From: Pirellulaceae bacterium | Lineage (GTDB): Bacteria > Planctomycetota > Planctomycetia > Pirellulales > Pirellulaceae | DNA: 40,522 nt | Assembly: GCA_026989685.1 (NCBI GenBank) | Contig: JALSIV010000289.1 | Coordinates: forward strand, 1-40,522 | Direction of reading: 5' to 3' | Part shown: one piece after another, positions 24,249-35,532 of the stretch | How positions within the stretch are numbered: position 1 is the first letter of the stretch | How the letters are laid out: every line of letters starts with the position of its first letter | Made by a program: the position numbers and the translations under genes | The notes under the pieces: model-generated | The model's input: the letters and a program-made list of their open reading frames with translations, nothing else | What the model was told of the DNA's origin: nothing | Databases searched by the model: none

Positions 24249-26180
24249 ATGACGATTGACCTGATTCTGGGAACGGCCGGTCACATCGACCACGGCAAGA
24301 CGTCGCTGATTCGAGCGCTCACGGGCGTCGACACCGACCGCCTTCCCGAAGAAAAGAAACGCGGCATCACCATCGAACTCGGTTTCGCCGAACTGGTGGT
24401 CGGTCCCTACCGGCTGGGCATCGTCGATGTTCCGGGGCACGAGCGTTTCGTGCGCAACATGCTGGCCGGCGCCACGGGCATGGATCTGGCGATGCTGGTC
24501 GTGGCCGCCGACGACTCGGTCAATCGCCAGACTCGCGAACACCTCGACATCCTCCGCATGCTCGATCTGCCCGCCGGCGTGTTGGTCATCACCAAATGCG
24601 ATCTGGTCGAGCCTGGTTGGACCGATCTGGTGGAAGAAGAGATCCGCGAGCTGGTCGAGGGGACGTTTCTTCAAGATGCGCCGCTGGTCCGCACCAGCGC
24701 GGCGCAAGGGGAAGGCATCGAGCAGCTCAAGGAAGTCCTCCAGCAGCAAGCCGCACAGGCAGCTCAAGTCCGTTCCCATTCGAGGGGCCCCTTCCGCATG
24801 GCCATTGACCGCTGCTTCACCATTGCCGGGCACGGCACCGTGGTCACCGGGAGTGTCGGAAGCGGGAGGGCCGCCGTGGGGGATGAGCTGGTGGTCGAGC
24901 CGGGTGGAATCGCCGTGCGCGTGCGAGGCATCCACAATCACGATCGCCCGGTGGAGGAAATCAGACGAGGGCAACGCGCTGCCATCAACCTGGCAGGCAT
25001 CCACCACGAACAGGTCCGACGCGGCCATGAACTGGCGTCCCCCGGCCACCTGCGGCCCGCTCGCTGCCTCACGGTGAAACTCGACCTGCTGGCCGACGCC
25101 GTGCGCCCTTTGAAAAACCGAAGCCGCTTGCGGCTCCACCTGGGAACCGCCGAAATGATGGCAACAGTACGCCTGCTCGACCGCGATACCCTGGCGCCGG
25201 GCCAGACCGGTTTCGCCCAAATGCTGCTCCGCTACCAGGTCGCCGCCACCTGGAATCAACCGTTCGTCGTTCGTACCGAGTCGCCCGTGGTGACGATCGG
25301 CGGTGGTCGCGTCGTCGATCCCGATGCCCGACTGCTGAAACGGCCATCGGCCCTCGACTTGGAATACCTGAAGCGGCGGGCCACCGGCGATTCGCGAGAG
25401 CGGACTGAAGCCGCTCTGTACTTCGCCGATCTCAACGATTTCCCCCTCGAGTCGCTGGCCTGTACCGCCGGCGTTTCCGATGCAGCCGCTGCCATCGACC
25501 AACTGAAGTCGGAACGCGTGCTTCGCGAAGTTCCGCTCACGGCAACCCACGTCTTTCGCATCCACCAAGCCCGGCTGGAACAACTGGCCGACCGGATCGC
25601 CGAACGAATGGCGAAATTGCACGAGACGCATCCGCTTCGCTCCGTGCTCGACCGGCAACTCGTGCTCCAGCCCTTCGCCCGCACGGTGCCCCTGCCGGTC
25701 CTGCATGAAGCCATCCGGGAACTGAAAAAGCGGGAAAAGGTGCGGGAGACGCCTCGAGGCTTGTCGCTGGTGGGACACGCCCCCAAACTCTCGCAAAACG
25801 AAACTCGGCTGCTGGAGTGGATCTGCCAACGTTATCGGGAAGCCGAACTCCAAGTTCCGCGTGTCGCCGAACTCAAGAACGAAGTCAGCAAAAACCAACA
25901 GTCGATTCCCCAACTGGTGGCCATCGCTGTCGCCGACGGCGATCTGGTGGAACTGGCCGACGATCTGGTCATTCACCGCCAAACCCTCCGACAGATTCAG
26001 CAGCGCTTGCGCGACGAGTTGGCCGGATCGCAAGGTCTCACGCTGAGCCAGATCCGGGAAGTCCTGGGAACGACCCGCAAATACGCCGTTCCCCTCTGCG
26101 AATATCTCGACAGCACCGGATTCACTCGCCGAGAAGGCGACTTGCGGTTCCTGGCTGCGAACGAGAACGGGGACTCGTAA
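24249..26180 (+). CDS. selB: Selenocysteine-specific elongation factor SelB
   Basis: The 643-residue GTPase carries Sec-tRNA to the ribosome and binds the SECIS hairpin, so that UGA is read as selenocysteine. G-domain motifs are [25 protein letters not shown] and TKCDL. The EF-Tu-like beta-barrel domains run to about residue 370. The C-terminal ~250 residues are helical winged-helix repeats that bind the SECIS in this family, with [11 protein letters not shown] and [25 protein letters not shown] visible. The SelB-type [10 protein letters not shown] and the long C-terminus separate it from EF-Tu. selA, selD and selC are not in the window. Confidence 0.97.
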   Translation: MTIDLILGTAGHIDHGKTSLIRALTGVDTDRLPEEKKRGITIELGFAELVVGPYRLGIVDVPGHERFVRNMLAGATGMDLAMLVVAADDSVNRQTREHLDILRMLDLPAGVLVITKCDLVEPGWTDLVEEEIRELVEGTFLQDAPLVRTSAAQGEGIEQLKEVLQQQAAQAAQVRSHSRGPFRMAIDRCFTIAGHGTVVTGSVGSGRAAVGDELVVEPGGIAVRVRGIHNHDRPVEEIRRGQRAAINLAGIHHEQVRRGHELASPGHLRPARCLTVKLDLLADAVRPLKNRSRLRLHLGTAEMMATVRLLDRDTLAPGQTGFAQMLLRYQVAATWNQPFVVRTESPVVTIGGGRVVDPDARLLKRPSALDLEYLKRRATGDSRERTEAALYFADLNDFPLESLACTAGVSDAAAAIDQLKSERVLREVPLTATHVFRIHQARLEQLADRIAERMAKLHETHPLRSVLDRQLVLQPFARTVPLPVLHEAIRELKKREKVRETPRGLSLVGHAPKLSQNETRLLEWICQRYREAELQVPRVAELKNEVSKNQQSIPQLVAIAVADGDLVELADDLVIHRQTLRQIQQRLRDELAGSQGLTLSQIREVLGTTRKYAVPLCEYLDSTGFTRREGDLRFLAANENGDS

Positions 26181-26218
26181 CTTGCTGGCCGATTTGCGCC
26201 CCAACAAGGAAAACACCA

Positions 26219-28144
26219 GTGCCCACTTTGCTCTTCCCCAATCGGCAAGTATGGCTGCCGGTGGCATTCGTGGCAACGATGTTGCCGCTCCTGGCGGCGC
26301 CTGCTGTCACCGCGCACGCTCAGCGAGTCATCCGGGCGACGGACCGCATCACGGTGGCAGGGCGGATTCGGTCGATCGGGCCGGGGCGTATCGAAATCGA
26401 AGATGAGTCCGGGAAGGTGCGATTGTGCCGTATCCAACAACCCGGTGAAGACGGCTTGGCTCTGCAAGGGGCCGCCGTGCGGTTTCCCGCCAAGATCGAA
26501 GTCCGAGGAGAACAAAGCCCTCGCGTATTGACTCGAGGCATGTTGGTGGAGTTCGACGTGAAGACCGGCTCCAGCGGGCGAGTCCGCGAACCGGTGACCA
26601 CATTGCGTTGGCTCGACGGCCTCGAGCCAACCGTGGAAGTCCTCCAACAACCCCAGCGGCGCGGCCAGGGCGGCACCTACCGAATTGTGGCGGCCGTCGT
26701 GCAGTTGCGCGCCGGCAAGCTGACGGTGGCACTTCCATCCAATCGGGCCATCCGCCGCAGCAAGCTCACGGTGCCGCTGGACGAAAACGCATCGGTAACG
26801 GTGCGGCTGACCGACCTGAAGCGTGTGCGCGAAGGAGCCACCGTAGAACAAGCGTCGCTCGTAAAATTCGATACCGGTGACTGGGCCGTCGAGTCGATCC
26901 GCATCCTGTTGCCGGAGGCTTCCAAGGTCGACACGGCTCGCAGCAAAAGGAAGCGAGGCGGCAGCCCGGCGACTGCCGAAGACCGTTATGGATACCTCTC
27001 CGATCAGCCGAGTCCGCCTCGCGATGTTCGCTCCAGCCATTTCGTACTGCACACCGACCTCTCCGATCGTCAAGCCAAGATCCTGCTCGACCGCTTGGAA
27101 ACCATGTACGGGTTGCTGGCCCGCTACTTCGGCAGTCGCCCCATGCGGCCGATCGAGTGTTATGTCGTGCGCGATCTGAGCCAGTGGAGCAGCCGATTGC
27201 CCGAAGCCGGAGCCGCCAAGATTGCAGCTCGAGCCGGAGTGACCATCTCGACCCGATTGGGAAAACAGACCCGAGCCGTCGTCTACGCCTGCGACAAGCC
27301 GGGAGTGGTCCAACACGAGGCCGTCCACGCCTTCTGCGCCCAGACCTTCGGCTCCACCGGGCCGACCTGGTATGCCGAGGGAATCGCGGAGGTGGGAAAC
27401 TACTGGAAGAATGACAATCCCCAGGTCGATGTCCCGGCGGTGGTGATCACCTACCTCAAGACCACTCAGCGAAAACCGCTGTCCCAGATCGTGGCCCCCG
27501 GACAAATCACCGGCGACTCGTGGCAAGCCTACGCCTGGCGATGGGCGCTGTGCCATCTGCTGATGAACAACCCCAACTATGCGCCCCGCTTCCGCTCGCT
27601 GGGCGTGCGACTGATGCGAGGCGAAAAGGGAGTCAGCTTCGAGTCGGTCTACGGCCCGGTGGCGTCTCAGCTTTCCTTCGAATACGACTGGTTCACTCGA
27701 CACGTGGACAACGGCTTCCGAGCCGACTTGTGTGCCTGGGACTGGAAACGTCGCTTTCGGCCGATCTCGTCCAAGCCGCTGAAAGTCACCATCGAGGCTC
27801 GCAGAGGGTGGCAGCCCTCCGGAGGAACCGTCGATGCCGGCCGCAGCTACGCCTACACGGCCACGGGAACGTGGAAACCCGACTCGGGAGGGGCCGTTCC
27901 CGCCGATGGGCGGCCCGATGGTGTCGGAAGACTGGTGGGCATCATCCTTTCCGATTCGGGAGAACTGAGCCGGCCGTTCGATCTGGGAGAGCAGGGTCGT
28001 TTCCGCCCGCCGACCAGCGGCAAACTCTACCTCCGCTGCCGCGACGACTGGACTCGCATCGCCGACAACAGCGGGGCCATCCGGGTCGAACTGGTCCGAA
28101 GCCCCAGCGACTCCTCCCCGAAACCCTCGCCCTCGCCCCGTTGA
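26219..28144 (+). CDS. Secreted gluzincin-like metallopeptidase with LecA-like C-terminal domain
   Basis: The 641-residue protein has a signal peptide (VWLPVAFVATMLPLLAAPAVTAHA) and beta-rich N-terminal segments. Around residues 270-500 is a peptidase-MA-like domain with the zinc motif HEAVH, followed by WYAEGIAEV, whose Glu is the expected third ligand; the active site is therefore complete. The last ~120 residues (GRLVGIILSDSGELSRPFDLG, then LYLRCRDDWTRIADNSGAIRV) look like the PA-IL/LecA galactose-binding fold. The GTG start at 26219 has AAGGA 8 bases upstream and opens the signal peptide; the longer track ORF overlaps selB and is rejected. Substrate unknown. Confidence 0.8.
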   Translation: MPTLLFPNRQVWLPVAFVATMLPLLAAPAVTAHAQRVIRATDRITVAGRIRSIGPGRIEIEDESGKVRLCRIQQPGEDGLALQGAAVRFPAKIEVRGEQSPRVLTRGMLVEFDVKTGSSGRVREPVTTLRWLDGLEPTVEVLQQPQRRGQGGTYRIVAAVVQLRAGKLTVALPSNRAIRRSKLTVPLDENASVTVRLTDLKRVREGATVEQASLVKFDTGDWAVESIRILLPEASKVDTARSKRKRGGSPATAEDRYGYLSDQPSPPRDVRSSHFVLHTDLSDRQAKILLDRLETMYGLLARYFGSRPMRPIECYVVRDLSQWSSRLPEAGAAKIAARAGVTISTRLGKQTRAVVYACDKPGVVQHEAVHAFCAQTFGSTGPTWYAEGIAEVGNYWKNDNPQVDVPAVVITYLKTTQRKPLSQIVAPGQITGDSWQAYAWRWALCHLLMNNPNYAPRFRSLGVRLMRGEKGVSFESVYGPVASQLSFEYDWFTRHVDNGFRADLCAWDWKRRFRPISSKPLKVTIEARRGWQPSGGTVDAGRSYAYTATGTWKPDSGGAVPADGRPDGVGRLVGIILSDSGELSRPFDLGEQGRFRPPTSGKLYLRCRDDWTRIADNSGAIRVELVRSPSDSSPKPSPSPR

Positions 28145-28200
28145 CCCGCCAGCCCGGCCCGGCTAAGCTATCATCGAAATTGCCGATACAGAGATTTGGC

Positions 28201-28218
28201 ATAATCGATATTGCTTAT
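28201..28218 (+). promoter_or_regulatory. Possible LysR-type operator upstream of the LysR/gltBD genes
   Basis: ATAA-TCGATATTGC-TTAT is an interrupted dyad of the T-N11-A style bound by LysR regulators, in an AT-rich island of otherwise GC-rich DNA. A TTGCCG with TAATCG 16 bases later (28181-28208) could be the overlapping promoter. It is 43 bases before the LysR start. Confidence 0.4.
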
Positions 28219-28260
28219 TGTTTTCGTTTCTGCGATGAACCGAGGCGGAGTTGGTCGCTG

Positions 28261-29223
28261 ATGCACTTGCGAGCGCTTGAGATCTTTTGCGACGTGGTGA
28301 GTCGCCGCAGCTTTTCTCAGGCTGCGCGCGAAAACGGAATGTCGCAATCGGCGGTCAGTCAGGCCGTGCATCAGCTCGAGACGGAGTTGGGGGTGCAGCT
28401 CCTCGACCGCTCGAAGCGACCCTTTGTGGTGACTGCCGAGGGCAAGGTCTATTACGACGGTTGTCGCAAACTGCTGCGTCGGTGGCGGGCCTTGATCGAC
28501 GACGTACGGACGCTGCACGAGGAGGTCTCGGGGCGGGTCCATGTGGCCTCGATCTACTCGGTGGGGCTCAGCCACATCAACACGGTGGTCCAGCGGTTCA
28601 TGATGCGCTATCCCAAGGCGAACGTGCGGGTCGAGTACCAGCATCCCGACCGGGTCTACCGGCTGGTCGAAGACGACCGCGTCGACATTGGCCTGGTGAG
28701 TTATCCTCGCGCTTCCCGGCAGATCAAGGTCACTCCGTGGCGTGAGGAGACGATGGTAGCGGTGTTGGCCCCCAATCATCCTCTGGTCGCTTCTCCCTGG
28801 ATCGAGGCGAACGATCTGGAGGGTCGGGCGATGGTCGGCTTCGATCGCGACTTGAAGATTCGCCAGGAGATCGACCGGGAGTTGGCGGCGCGGGACATTC
28901 ACGTCGACATCGTGATGGAGTTCGACAACATCGAGACCATCAAACGGGCGGTGGAGATCAATGCCGGCTTGAGCCTGTTGCCGGCTCCGACGGTGGTACG
29001 GGAGGTGGCGGCCGGGTCGTTGGTGGCTCGTCCGCTGGCCAATCTCTCGTTGACCCGACCGCTGGGCATGATTCGCCGGGCGGGTGGCACGTTGTCGGCC
29101 ACGGCTCGGCGGTTTGTCCAATTCCTCAGTGAGCAAAGTCAAGTGGCATCGATTCCCGGGCTCAAGACCGCATCGGTTCTTCTCGCCCGGACCGGCCAAC
29201 CTGCATCGGGAGTACTGGAATAG
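28261..29223 (+). CDS. LysR-family regulator, likely of the glutamate synthase genes
   Basis: The 320-residue regulator has the family's N-terminal helix-turn-helix ([20 protein letters not shown], then [23 protein letters not shown]) and a C-terminal effector domain ([33 protein letters not shown]). Its stop TAG overlaps the GTG of gltB by one base, so the two are translated from one message. LysR proteins beside glutamate synthase are known regulators (GltC in Bacillus), but here gene order, overlap and a nearby dyad are the only evidence. The track's longer ORF runs through the preceding peptidase gene and is rejected. Confidence 0.92.
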   Translation: MHLRALEIFCDVVSRRSFSQAARENGMSQSAVSQAVHQLETELGVQLLDRSKRPFVVTAEGKVYYDGCRKLLRRWRALIDDVRTLHEEVSGRVHVASIYSVGLSHINTVVQRFMMRYPKANVRVEYQHPDRVYRLVEDDRVDIGLVSYPRASRQIKVTPWREETMVAVLAPNHPLVASPWIEANDLEGRAMVGFDRDLKIRQEIDRELAARDIHVDIVMEFDNIETIKRAVEINAGLSLLPAPTVVREVAAGSLVARPLANLSLTRPLGMIRRAGGTLSATARRFVQFLSEQSQVASIPGLKTASVLLARTGQPASGVLE

Positions 29224-32200
29224 TGACGACCCCACATCGCGGCCGCTGGACGCGGCGTCCCTCTTCAATCGGCTTGTACGACCCGGCTTACGAAAAAGAG
29301 AGCTGCGGCGTTGGTTTCGTGGCGCATATCAAGGGCCACCGCAGCCACCAGATCGTGCTGGATGCCGACACGATCCTGCGCAACATGGAGCATCGGGGAG
29401 CATGCGGATGCGAACCGAACACGGGAGACGGCGCGGGGATCTTGACGGCGCTGCCGCATGAGTTTTTGCAGCGGGTCGCTCGGGAACGTTTCGGAGAGTC
29501 GTTGCCTCGAGCCGGCGAGTTCGCTGCCGGTCTGGTGTTTCTCCCCACCGACGCCGGCGAGCGGGCCTACTGCCGAGAGCGGGTGGAGCAGCGGGTAGCC
29601 GAATCGGGACAGCGGCTGGTCGGTTGGCGTCCGGTTCCGACCTGCGCCGAGCAGGCGGACTTGGGTCCGACGGCTCGCGCGGCCGAGCCGGTGATCGAGC
29701 AGTTGTTCGTGGCTGCCGAGGGGGACTTGTCGGGAGACGCTTTCGAACGACGGCTCTATGGGATCCGCAAGAAGGTGAGCAACGAGCTGCGCCGCGATCG
29801 CCGCTTGTCGCAGCGCGAGATGTTCTATGTCTGCAGCCTGTCGACGAAGGTGTTGATCTACAAAGGAATGCTGACGCCCGACCAACTGCTCCCCTATTTC
29901 CCCGATCTGGCGGCCGAGGATTACACCACTCACTTGGCCATGGTTCACTCGAGGTTCTCCACCAACACCTTTCCCAGTTGGGACCGGGCGCAGCCCAACC
30001 GTTTCATGGCCCACAACGGCGAAATCAACACGCTCCGCGGCAACATCAACTGGATGCGGGCACGGCAGGGGGTGGTGCAGAGCCATCTGTTCGGCGACCG
30101 GCTGGCAGATCTGTTTCCGGTCGTCGAGCCCGACTGCTCCGACTCGGGAACGTTCGACAATGTACTCGAGTTTCTGCTGATGACGGGGCGCACCTTGCAA
30201 GAGGCGATCATGATGATGATCCCCGAGGCGTGGCAGAAACACGAGTCGATGCCGGAGGCCAAGCGGGCGTTTTATGAGTTTCACTCCTGTCTGATGGAAC
30301 CGTGGGACGGTCCGGCATCGATCGCCTTCACCGACGGCCACTACATCGGCGCGGTACTCGACCGCAACGGCCTGCGACCCAGCCGTTACTACGTCACCTC
30401 GGATGATCGGGTGATCATGGCGAGCGAGGCCGGGGTGCTGCCGATCGATCCCGACAAAGTCGTGCACAAGGGACGCCTGCAACCGGGCAGGATGTTCCTG
30501 ATCGACTTCGAACAGGGACGATTGATCCCCGATGAGGAACTCAAGGCCGACTTGGCTTCCCGGCGTCCCTACGCCCAGTGGCTGCGCGAGCAGCGGATCG
30601 AGTTGAGCGAACTGGGGCTCAACCGCGAACCCCACGGTTTCGATCCCGACACCTTGTTGCCTCGCATGAAAGCCTTCGGCTTCACCACCGAAACGCTGCA
30701 ATTCATGTTGATCCCGTTGATCCACGAAGAGCGCGATCCGTTGGGCTCGATGGGGAACGATTCGGCGCTGGCTTGTCTGAGCGACCAGCCGCGGCTGGTG
30801 TACGACTACTTCAAACAGCTCTTCGCCCAGGTCACCAATCCGGCCATCGATTCGATCCGGGAAGAGGTGATCATGTCTCTGGAGTGCTATATCGGCCCGG
30901 AGGCCAACCTGCTGGAAGTCTCCCCGCAACACGGACACCGGTTGCGGATTCCCCATCCGATTCTCACCAACGAGGAACTGGCGGCGCTGAAGCACATCGA
31001 TCACCGGGGTTGGACCTCCCGTACGATCGACATCACCTACCGTCTGGACGATCCCGAAGGGGGACTGGTCCGGACGCTCGATCGGATCTGCCGCGAGGCG
31101 GAAGAGGCGATCGATGCCGGTCGGAGCCTGGTGATCCTGTCGGATCGCCGGGTGGGGCCCGACCGCGTCCCGGTCAGTGCGCTGCTGGCGTGCGGCGCGC
31201 TGCACCAACACCTGGTCCGCGTCGCCAAGCGGACGCGGATCGGCATCGTGGTCGAATCGGGAGAGGCTCGGGAAGTCCAGCACCACTGCCTGCTAATCGG
31301 CTACGGCGCCGATGCCGTCAACCCCTACCTGGCATTCGAGTCCCTCTGGCAGGCGCGGCGCGACGGACTCTTGGAGGAGCAATACGACACCGACGACAAG
31401 ATCGTCGCCGCCTATCGCAAGGGCGTCGCCAAAGGGATGCTCAAGGTGATGGGAAAGATGGGCATCTCCACCCTCCAGTCCTACAAAGGGGCTCAGATCT
31501 TCGAGGCGGTGGGACTCAACGATCAAGTGATCGAGCGCTGTTTCACGGGGACGGCCAGTCGGGTGCAAGGCGTCGGGTTCGACGTCCTGGAAGCCGAAGG
31601 GCTGCGTCGGCAGGCCCTCGGTTATCCGCCTCCAGGCCGAGCCGCAGAGGAAGGACTGCCCAACCCGGGCGAGTTTCACTGGCGAGTGAACGGGGAGCGG
31701 CACGGCTGGGAGCCCGAAGCGATTGCCAATTTACAGATTGCCGCTCGCACCGACGATCGCGAAGCCTATCGCCGTTTCGCCCGGCACGTCAACGAAGACG
31801 CGCATCGCCGTTGCACGCTGCGGGGGCTGCTGAAGTTCAAACCCGGCGCCGCCGGCGGCCCGATCCCGCTGGACGAAGTCGAGCCCGCCAGCCAAATCGT
31901 GAAGCGGTTTTGTACCGGCGCCATGAGCTTCGGTTCGATCTCGGCGGAGTCGCACGAAACGCTGGCGGTGGCCATGAACCGGATCGGCGGCAAGAGCAAC
32001 ACGGGAGAAGGGGGCGAAGACCCGACTCGTTTCCAGCCTCTCCCCAACGGCGACTCCAAGCGTTCCGCCATCAAGCAGGTGGCATCGGGACGATTCGGCG
32101 TCACCATCTGGTATTTGGCGAACGCCGACGAGCTGCAGATCAAGATCGCTCAAGGCGCCAAGCCGGGCGAAGGGGGAGAATTGCCCGGGCGCAAGGTCGA

Positions 32201-33794
32201 CGAGAACATCGCTCGCATCCGCTATTCCACTCCGGGTGTCGGTCTGATCAGCCCGCCTCCTCACCACGACATCTACTCGATCGAAGACCTGAAGCAACTG
32301 ATCCATGATCTGAAGAACGCCAATCCCTCGGCCCGCATCAGTGTCAAACTGGTCGCGGAGATCGGAGTCGGCACGATTGCGGCGGGGGTGGCCAAGGCGT
32401 TCGCCGACCACATCGTGATCGCCGGCGATGTGGGAGGTACCGGCGCGTCGCCGTTGACGAGTATCAAGCATGCCGGCTTGCCGTGGGAATTGGGGATCGC
32501 GGAAACGCAGCAGACGCTCGTGATGAACGACCTCCGCAGCCGCGTCGTGCTGCAAACCGACGGCGGACTCAAGACCGGCCGCGACATCGTCATCGCCGCG
32601 CTGTTGGGAGCCGAAGAATTCGGCTTCGCCACCGCCCCCCTGATTTCCCTCGGCTGCATCATGATGCGCAAGTGCCATCTCAACACCTGTCCCGTCGGGA
32701 TCGCCACCCAAGATCCCGAACTGCGAGCCAAATTCAAAGGCCAACCGGAGCATGTGGTGAATTACTTCTTCATGGTCGCCGAGGAAGCTCGCGAACTGAT
32801 GGCCGAGATGGGATTCCGCAGCTTCGATGAAATGATCGGGCGGGTCGACTGTCTGGAAACCGACGATTGCATCCGGCATTGGAAGGCCGACGGGCTCGAT
32901 CTTTCGGGATTGCTCACCCCGGCACCCCGGCCGCACGATCGGGTCGAGGTCCGTTGCATACGGACTCAAGATCATGGCCTGGACAAGGCACTCGACCGGA
33001 AACTCATCGAGTTGGCGCAAGGGGCCATCGAGGACGGCAAGCCGGTCCGGCAATCCCTGGAGATCGTCAACACCAACCGAGCCGTCGGAGCGACCTTGAG
33101 TCACGAACTGGTGAAACGCTGGGGGGAAGACGGACTTCCCGACGACACCATCCACTTCCGCCTGAGCGGGTCGGCCGGACAGAGCTTCGGCGCATTCCTG
33201 GCTCGAGGCATCACGCTGGAACTGGAAGGGGACGCCAACGACTACGTCGGCAAGGGCCTCTCAGGCGGACGGATCGTGATCCGGCCACCACAGCAGTCTC
33301 CGTTTCCACCGGAAGAGAATATCATCGTGGGGAACGTGGTGCTGTACGGGGCGACTCGCGGCCATGCGTTTTTCCGTGGCCGAGCCGCCGAGCGGTTCGC
33401 GGTGCGCAACAGCGGCGCGTGGGCCGTGATCGAAGGAGTCGGCGATCACGGGTGCGAATACATGACGGGCGGACGAGTGGTGGTGCTCGGTGCCACCGGA
33501 CGCAACTTCGCGGCCGGGATGTCGGGGGGGATTGCCTACGTCTGGGACCCCGACGCCAGCTTCCTGACGCGATGCAACCTGGGCATGGTCGAGTTGGAAC
33601 GCGTCGAACAAGACGACGATATCTCCGAGTTGTTCGAGTTGATCGAGCAGCACCGTCATTGGACCGGCTCCACCGTGGCCGATCGCGTACTCGATGCGTG
33701 GCCCAAGATCCTCCGCGAATTCGTCAAGGTCATGCCGATCGACTACAAACGTGTGCTGGAGGCGCAGAAGGCGGCCATGGAAACATTGACTTGA
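29223..33794 (+). CDS. gltB: Glutamate synthase, large (alpha) subunit
   Basis: The 1523-residue subunit makes two glutamates from glutamine and 2-oxoglutarate. After a 27-residue propeptide, the N-terminal amidotransferase nucleophile is Cys28 (ESCGVGF). The central and FMN synthase domains follow ([37 protein letters not shown]). The 3Fe-4S cysteines are Cys1145, Cys1151 and Cys1156 in [15 protein letters not shown] with the usual spacing. The C-terminal GXGXG helix domain is complete ([13 protein letters not shown]). GTG starts it inside the LysR stop, with GGGAG 10 bases upstream. All key residues are intact. Confidence 0.98.
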   Translation: MTTPHRGRWTRRPSSIGLYDPAYEKESCGVGFVAHIKGHRSHQIVLDADTILRNMEHRGACGCEPNTGDGAGILTALPHEFLQRVARERFGESLPRAGEFAAGLVFLPTDAGERAYCRERVEQRVAESGQRLVGWRPVPTCAEQADLGPTARAAEPVIEQLFVAAEGDLSGDAFERRLYGIRKKVSNELRRDRRLSQREMFYVCSLSTKVLIYKGMLTPDQLLPYFPDLAAEDYTTHLAMVHSRFSTNTFPSWDRAQPNRFMAHNGEINTLRGNINWMRARQGVVQSHLFGDRLADLFPVVEPDCSDSGTFDNVLEFLLMTGRTLQEAIMMMIPEAWQKHESMPEAKRAFYEFHSCLMEPWDGPASIAFTDGHYIGAVLDRNGLRPSRYYVTSDDRVIMASEAGVLPIDPDKVVHKGRLQPGRMFLIDFEQGRLIPDEELKADLASRRPYAQWLREQRIELSELGLNREPHGFDPDTLLPRMKAFGFTTETLQFMLIPLIHEERDPLGSMGNDSALACLSDQPRLVYDYFKQLFAQVTNPAIDSIREEVIMSLECYIGPEANLLEVSPQHGHRLRIPHPILTNEELAALKHIDHRGWTSRTIDITYRLDDPEGGLVRTLDRICREAEEAIDAGRSLVILSDRRVGPDRVPVSALLACGALHQHLVRVAKRTRIGIVVESGEAREVQHHCLLIGYGADAVNPYLAFESLWQARRDGLLEEQYDTDDKIVAAYRKGVAKGMLKVMGKMGISTLQSYKGAQIFEAVGLNDQVIERCFTGTASRVQGVGFDVLEAEGLRRQALGYPPPGRAAEEGLPNPGEFHWRVNGERHGWEPEAIANLQIAARTDDREAYRRFARHVNEDAHRRCTLRGLLKFKPGAAGGPIPLDEVEPASQIVKRFCTGAMSFGSISAESHETLAVAMNRIGGKSNTGEGGEDPTRFQPLPNGDSKRSAIKQVASGRFGVTIWYLANADELQIKIAQGAKPGEGGELPGRKVDENIARIRYSTPGVGLISPPPHHDIYSIEDLKQLIHDLKNANPSARISVKLVAEIGVGTIAAGVAKAFADHIVIAGDVGGTGASPLTSIKHAGLPWELGIAETQQTLVMNDLRSRVVLQTDGGLKTGRDIVIAALLGAEEFGFATAPLISLGCIMMRKCHLNTCPVGIATQDPELRAKFKGQPEHVVNYFFMVAEEARELMAEMGFRSFDEMIGRVDCLETDDCIRHWKADGLDLSGLLTPAPRPHDRVEVRCIRTQDHGLDKALDRKLIELAQGAIEDGKPVRQSLEIVNTNRAVGATLSHELVKRWGEDGLPDDTIHFRLSGSAGQSFGAFLARGITLELEGDANDYVGKGLSGGRIVIRPPQQSPFPPEENIIVGNVVLYGATRGHAFFRGRAAERFAVRNSGAWAVIEGVGDHGCEYMTGGRVVVLGATGRNFAAGMSGGIAYVWDPDASFLTRCNLGMVELERVEQDDDISELFELIEQHRHWTGSTVADRVLDAWPKILREFVKVMPIDYKRVLEAQKAAMETLT

Positions 33795-33811
33795 AGCGCA
33801 AGATACCGCAG

Positions 33812-33874
33812 CAGGCTTCAGGCTTCAGGCTTCAGGCTTCAGACTTCAGACTTCAGACTTCAGGCTTCAGGCTG
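33812..33874. repeat. 7-bp tandem repeat (CAGGCTT)n between gltB and gltD
   Basis: Nine units of 7 bases: CAGGCTT four times, CAGACTT three times, CAGGCTT, then CAGGCTG. It lies 17 bases after the gltB stop and 45 bases before gltD, within what should be a single gltBD message. Confidence 0.95.
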
Positions 33875-33919
33875 AAAAACCGACTCCCCAGTCTTCGCCG
33901 ACGGAAAGGCTCGTCCATC

Positions 33920-35362
33920 ATGGGCAAACCCACTGGTTTCAAAGAATACCCGCGACATACGGTTCCGTACCGTGCCGCCGAGGAGCGAATCGGCGATTAT
34001 GCCGAGATCCAGACGGCGGCCGACGCGTCCGACTTGGTGATCCAAGGAGCGCGGTGCATGGATTGCGGCGTCCCCTTCTGCCAGTCGGCCACCGGCTGTC
34101 CCGTCGACAACTTGATTCCCGAGTGGAACGACCTGGTCTACCAGGGACGTTGGCGCGACGCCATCGCTCGGCTGCACCGCACCAACAACTTCCCCGAGTT
34201 CACCGGCCGGGTCTGTCCTGCGCCGTGCGAGGGCGCGTGTGTGCTGGGAATCATCGAGCCGCCCGTGACGATCAAGAACATCGAGTGCACGATCGTCGAT
34301 CGAGCCTGGCAGGAGGGCTGGATCGAGCCGCAGCCGCCGGCCGTGCGAACGGGCAAACGCGTAGCCGTCGTGGGGTCGGGGCCGGCCGGCTTGGCGGCCG
34401 CGGATCAACTCAATCGAGCCGGTCACGAGGTGACGGTTTACGAACGGGCCGATCGGATCGGGGGATTGTTGATGTACGGCATTCCCAACATGAAGCTGGA
34501 CAAGCAGGTCGTCCAGCGCCGCATCGACTTGATGGCGGCCGAAGGTGTGAAGTTCGTCACCGGGGCCGATGTGGGGAAGACGGTCGACGCCCGCGAAGTC
34601 TACGAGAACTGCGATGCCCTGTTGCTGGCGACGGGAGCCACCCGGCCTCGAGATTTGCAAGTGCCGGGGCGCGAGTTGGCGGGCATCCACTTCGCAATGG
34701 ATTTCTTGACCGCCAATACCAAGTCGCTCCTCGACCACGGTGATCCGTCGGCGACGCCGATCCACGCCGGTGGCAAGGACGTGGTGGTGATCGGCGGCGG
34801 AGACACGGGAACCGACTGCCTGGCGACGGCCGTTCGCCACGGCTGCCGCAGCCTGGTCAACTTCGAACTGTTGCCGAAGCCACCGGCCGAGCGAGCGCCC
34901 GACAATCCCTGGCCTCAATGGCCTCGCATCTACCGCGTGGACTACGGCCACGAAGAGGCTCGAGAAAAATTCGGCCGCGATCCTCGCGAATTCTGCATCT
35001 TGACCAAGGAATTTCGCGGCGACGCGGAAGGACGCGTGTGCGAGATCGTCACGGTGGATGTGGAATGGACGCGCGAAGGGGGGCGATGGCAGATGACGGA
35101 AGTGGCCGGCAGCCGGCGAAGTTGGAAGGCCGATCTGGTGCTGCTGGCGATGGGCTTTCTCGGGCCGGAAGATTATCTTGCCCACTCCCTGGGACTGGCT
35201 CGCGACGATCGGTCGAATATCGAAGCTCCCTACGGGAAGTACGCGACCAGCATCGACCGGGTCTTTGCAGCCGGGGACTGCCGGCGCGGACAGTCGCTGG
35301 TGGTGTGGGCCATTCACGAGGGACGTGGAGCGGCCGCGGCCATCGACGCATTCCTGCGCTGA
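33920..35362 (+). CDS. gltD: Glutamate synthase, small (beta) subunit
   Basis: The 480-residue NADPH-dependent subunit passes electrons through FAD and two 4Fe-4S clusters to GltB. Cysteine motifs are [11 protein letters not shown]...GCPVDN and [11 protein letters not shown]. The FAD-binding [10 protein letters not shown] is followed by [20 protein letters not shown], and the NADPH site is [13 protein letters not shown]. Length and motif order match the family. The start at ATG 33920 comes after the 7-bp repeat and a hexamer AAAGGC. It is separated from gltB by 125 bases, unusually far for this pair, because of the repeat. Confidence 0.97.
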   Translation: MGKPTGFKEYPRHTVPYRAAEERIGDYAEIQTAADASDLVIQGARCMDCGVPFCQSATGCPVDNLIPEWNDLVYQGRWRDAIARLHRTNNFPEFTGRVCPAPCEGACVLGIIEPPVTIKNIECTIVDRAWQEGWIEPQPPAVRTGKRVAVVGSGPAGLAAADQLNRAGHEVTVYERADRIGGLLMYGIPNMKLDKQVVQRRIDLMAAEGVKFVTGADVGKTVDAREVYENCDALLLATGATRPRDLQVPGRELAGIHFAMDFLTANTKSLLDHGDPSATPIHAGGKDVVVIGGGDTGTDCLATAVRHGCRSLVNFELLPKPPAERAPDNPWPQWPRIYRVDYGHEEAREKFGRDPREFCILTKEFRGDAEGRVCEIVTVDVEWTREGGRWQMTEVAGSRRSWKADLVLLAMGFLGPEDYLAHSLGLARDDRSNIEAPYGKYATSIDRVFAAGDCRRGQSLVVWAIHEGRGAAAAIDAFLR

Positions 35363-35373
35363 AGGGAACCGAG

Positions 35374-35390
35374 GGCGGCGCTTCGCCGCC
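35374..35390 (+). terminator. Hairpin after gltD
   Basis: GGCGGCG-CTT-CGCCGCC is a perfect 7-bp stem with a 3-base loop, 12 bases after the gltD stop. No T-run follows, so it is either an atypical terminator or protects the 3' end. Confidence 0.45.
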
Positions 35391-35414
35391 GGCTTGCAGC
35401 GGGAAAGGTTTTAC

Positions 35415-35507
35415 ATGACGGCACCCATGAGTTTCATGCCGGCCGCCTCGGCGATGCGGCGTCGCCGCACGAAGCGACGCAACGCACAGCGTGGCTGCTC
35501 GGGGTAG
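35415..35507 (+). CDS. Possible 30-residue arginine-rich peptide
   Basis: The frame encodes a 30-residue peptide ending in a basic tail (RRRRTKRRNAQRG). GAAAGG lies a few bases before the ATG, which is better than chance. The region between gltD and the converging HzsA-related gene is otherwise empty, and a small TGCGGC-GTC-GCCGCA hairpin lies inside. It may be noise. Confidence 0.2.
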   Translation: MTAPMSFMPAASAMRRRRTKRRNAQRGCSG

Positions 35508-35532
35508 GCTGCTCCGTTCCTCACCGCCGCCA

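Noticed and set aside
24135-26276. Long minus-strand ORF of 713 residues
   Set aside because: It is the antisense shadow of selB, which has all GTPase motifs on the plus strand.
29265-31286. Minus-strand ORF of 673 residues
   Set aside because: Antisense shadow of gltB caused by high GC and codon bias.
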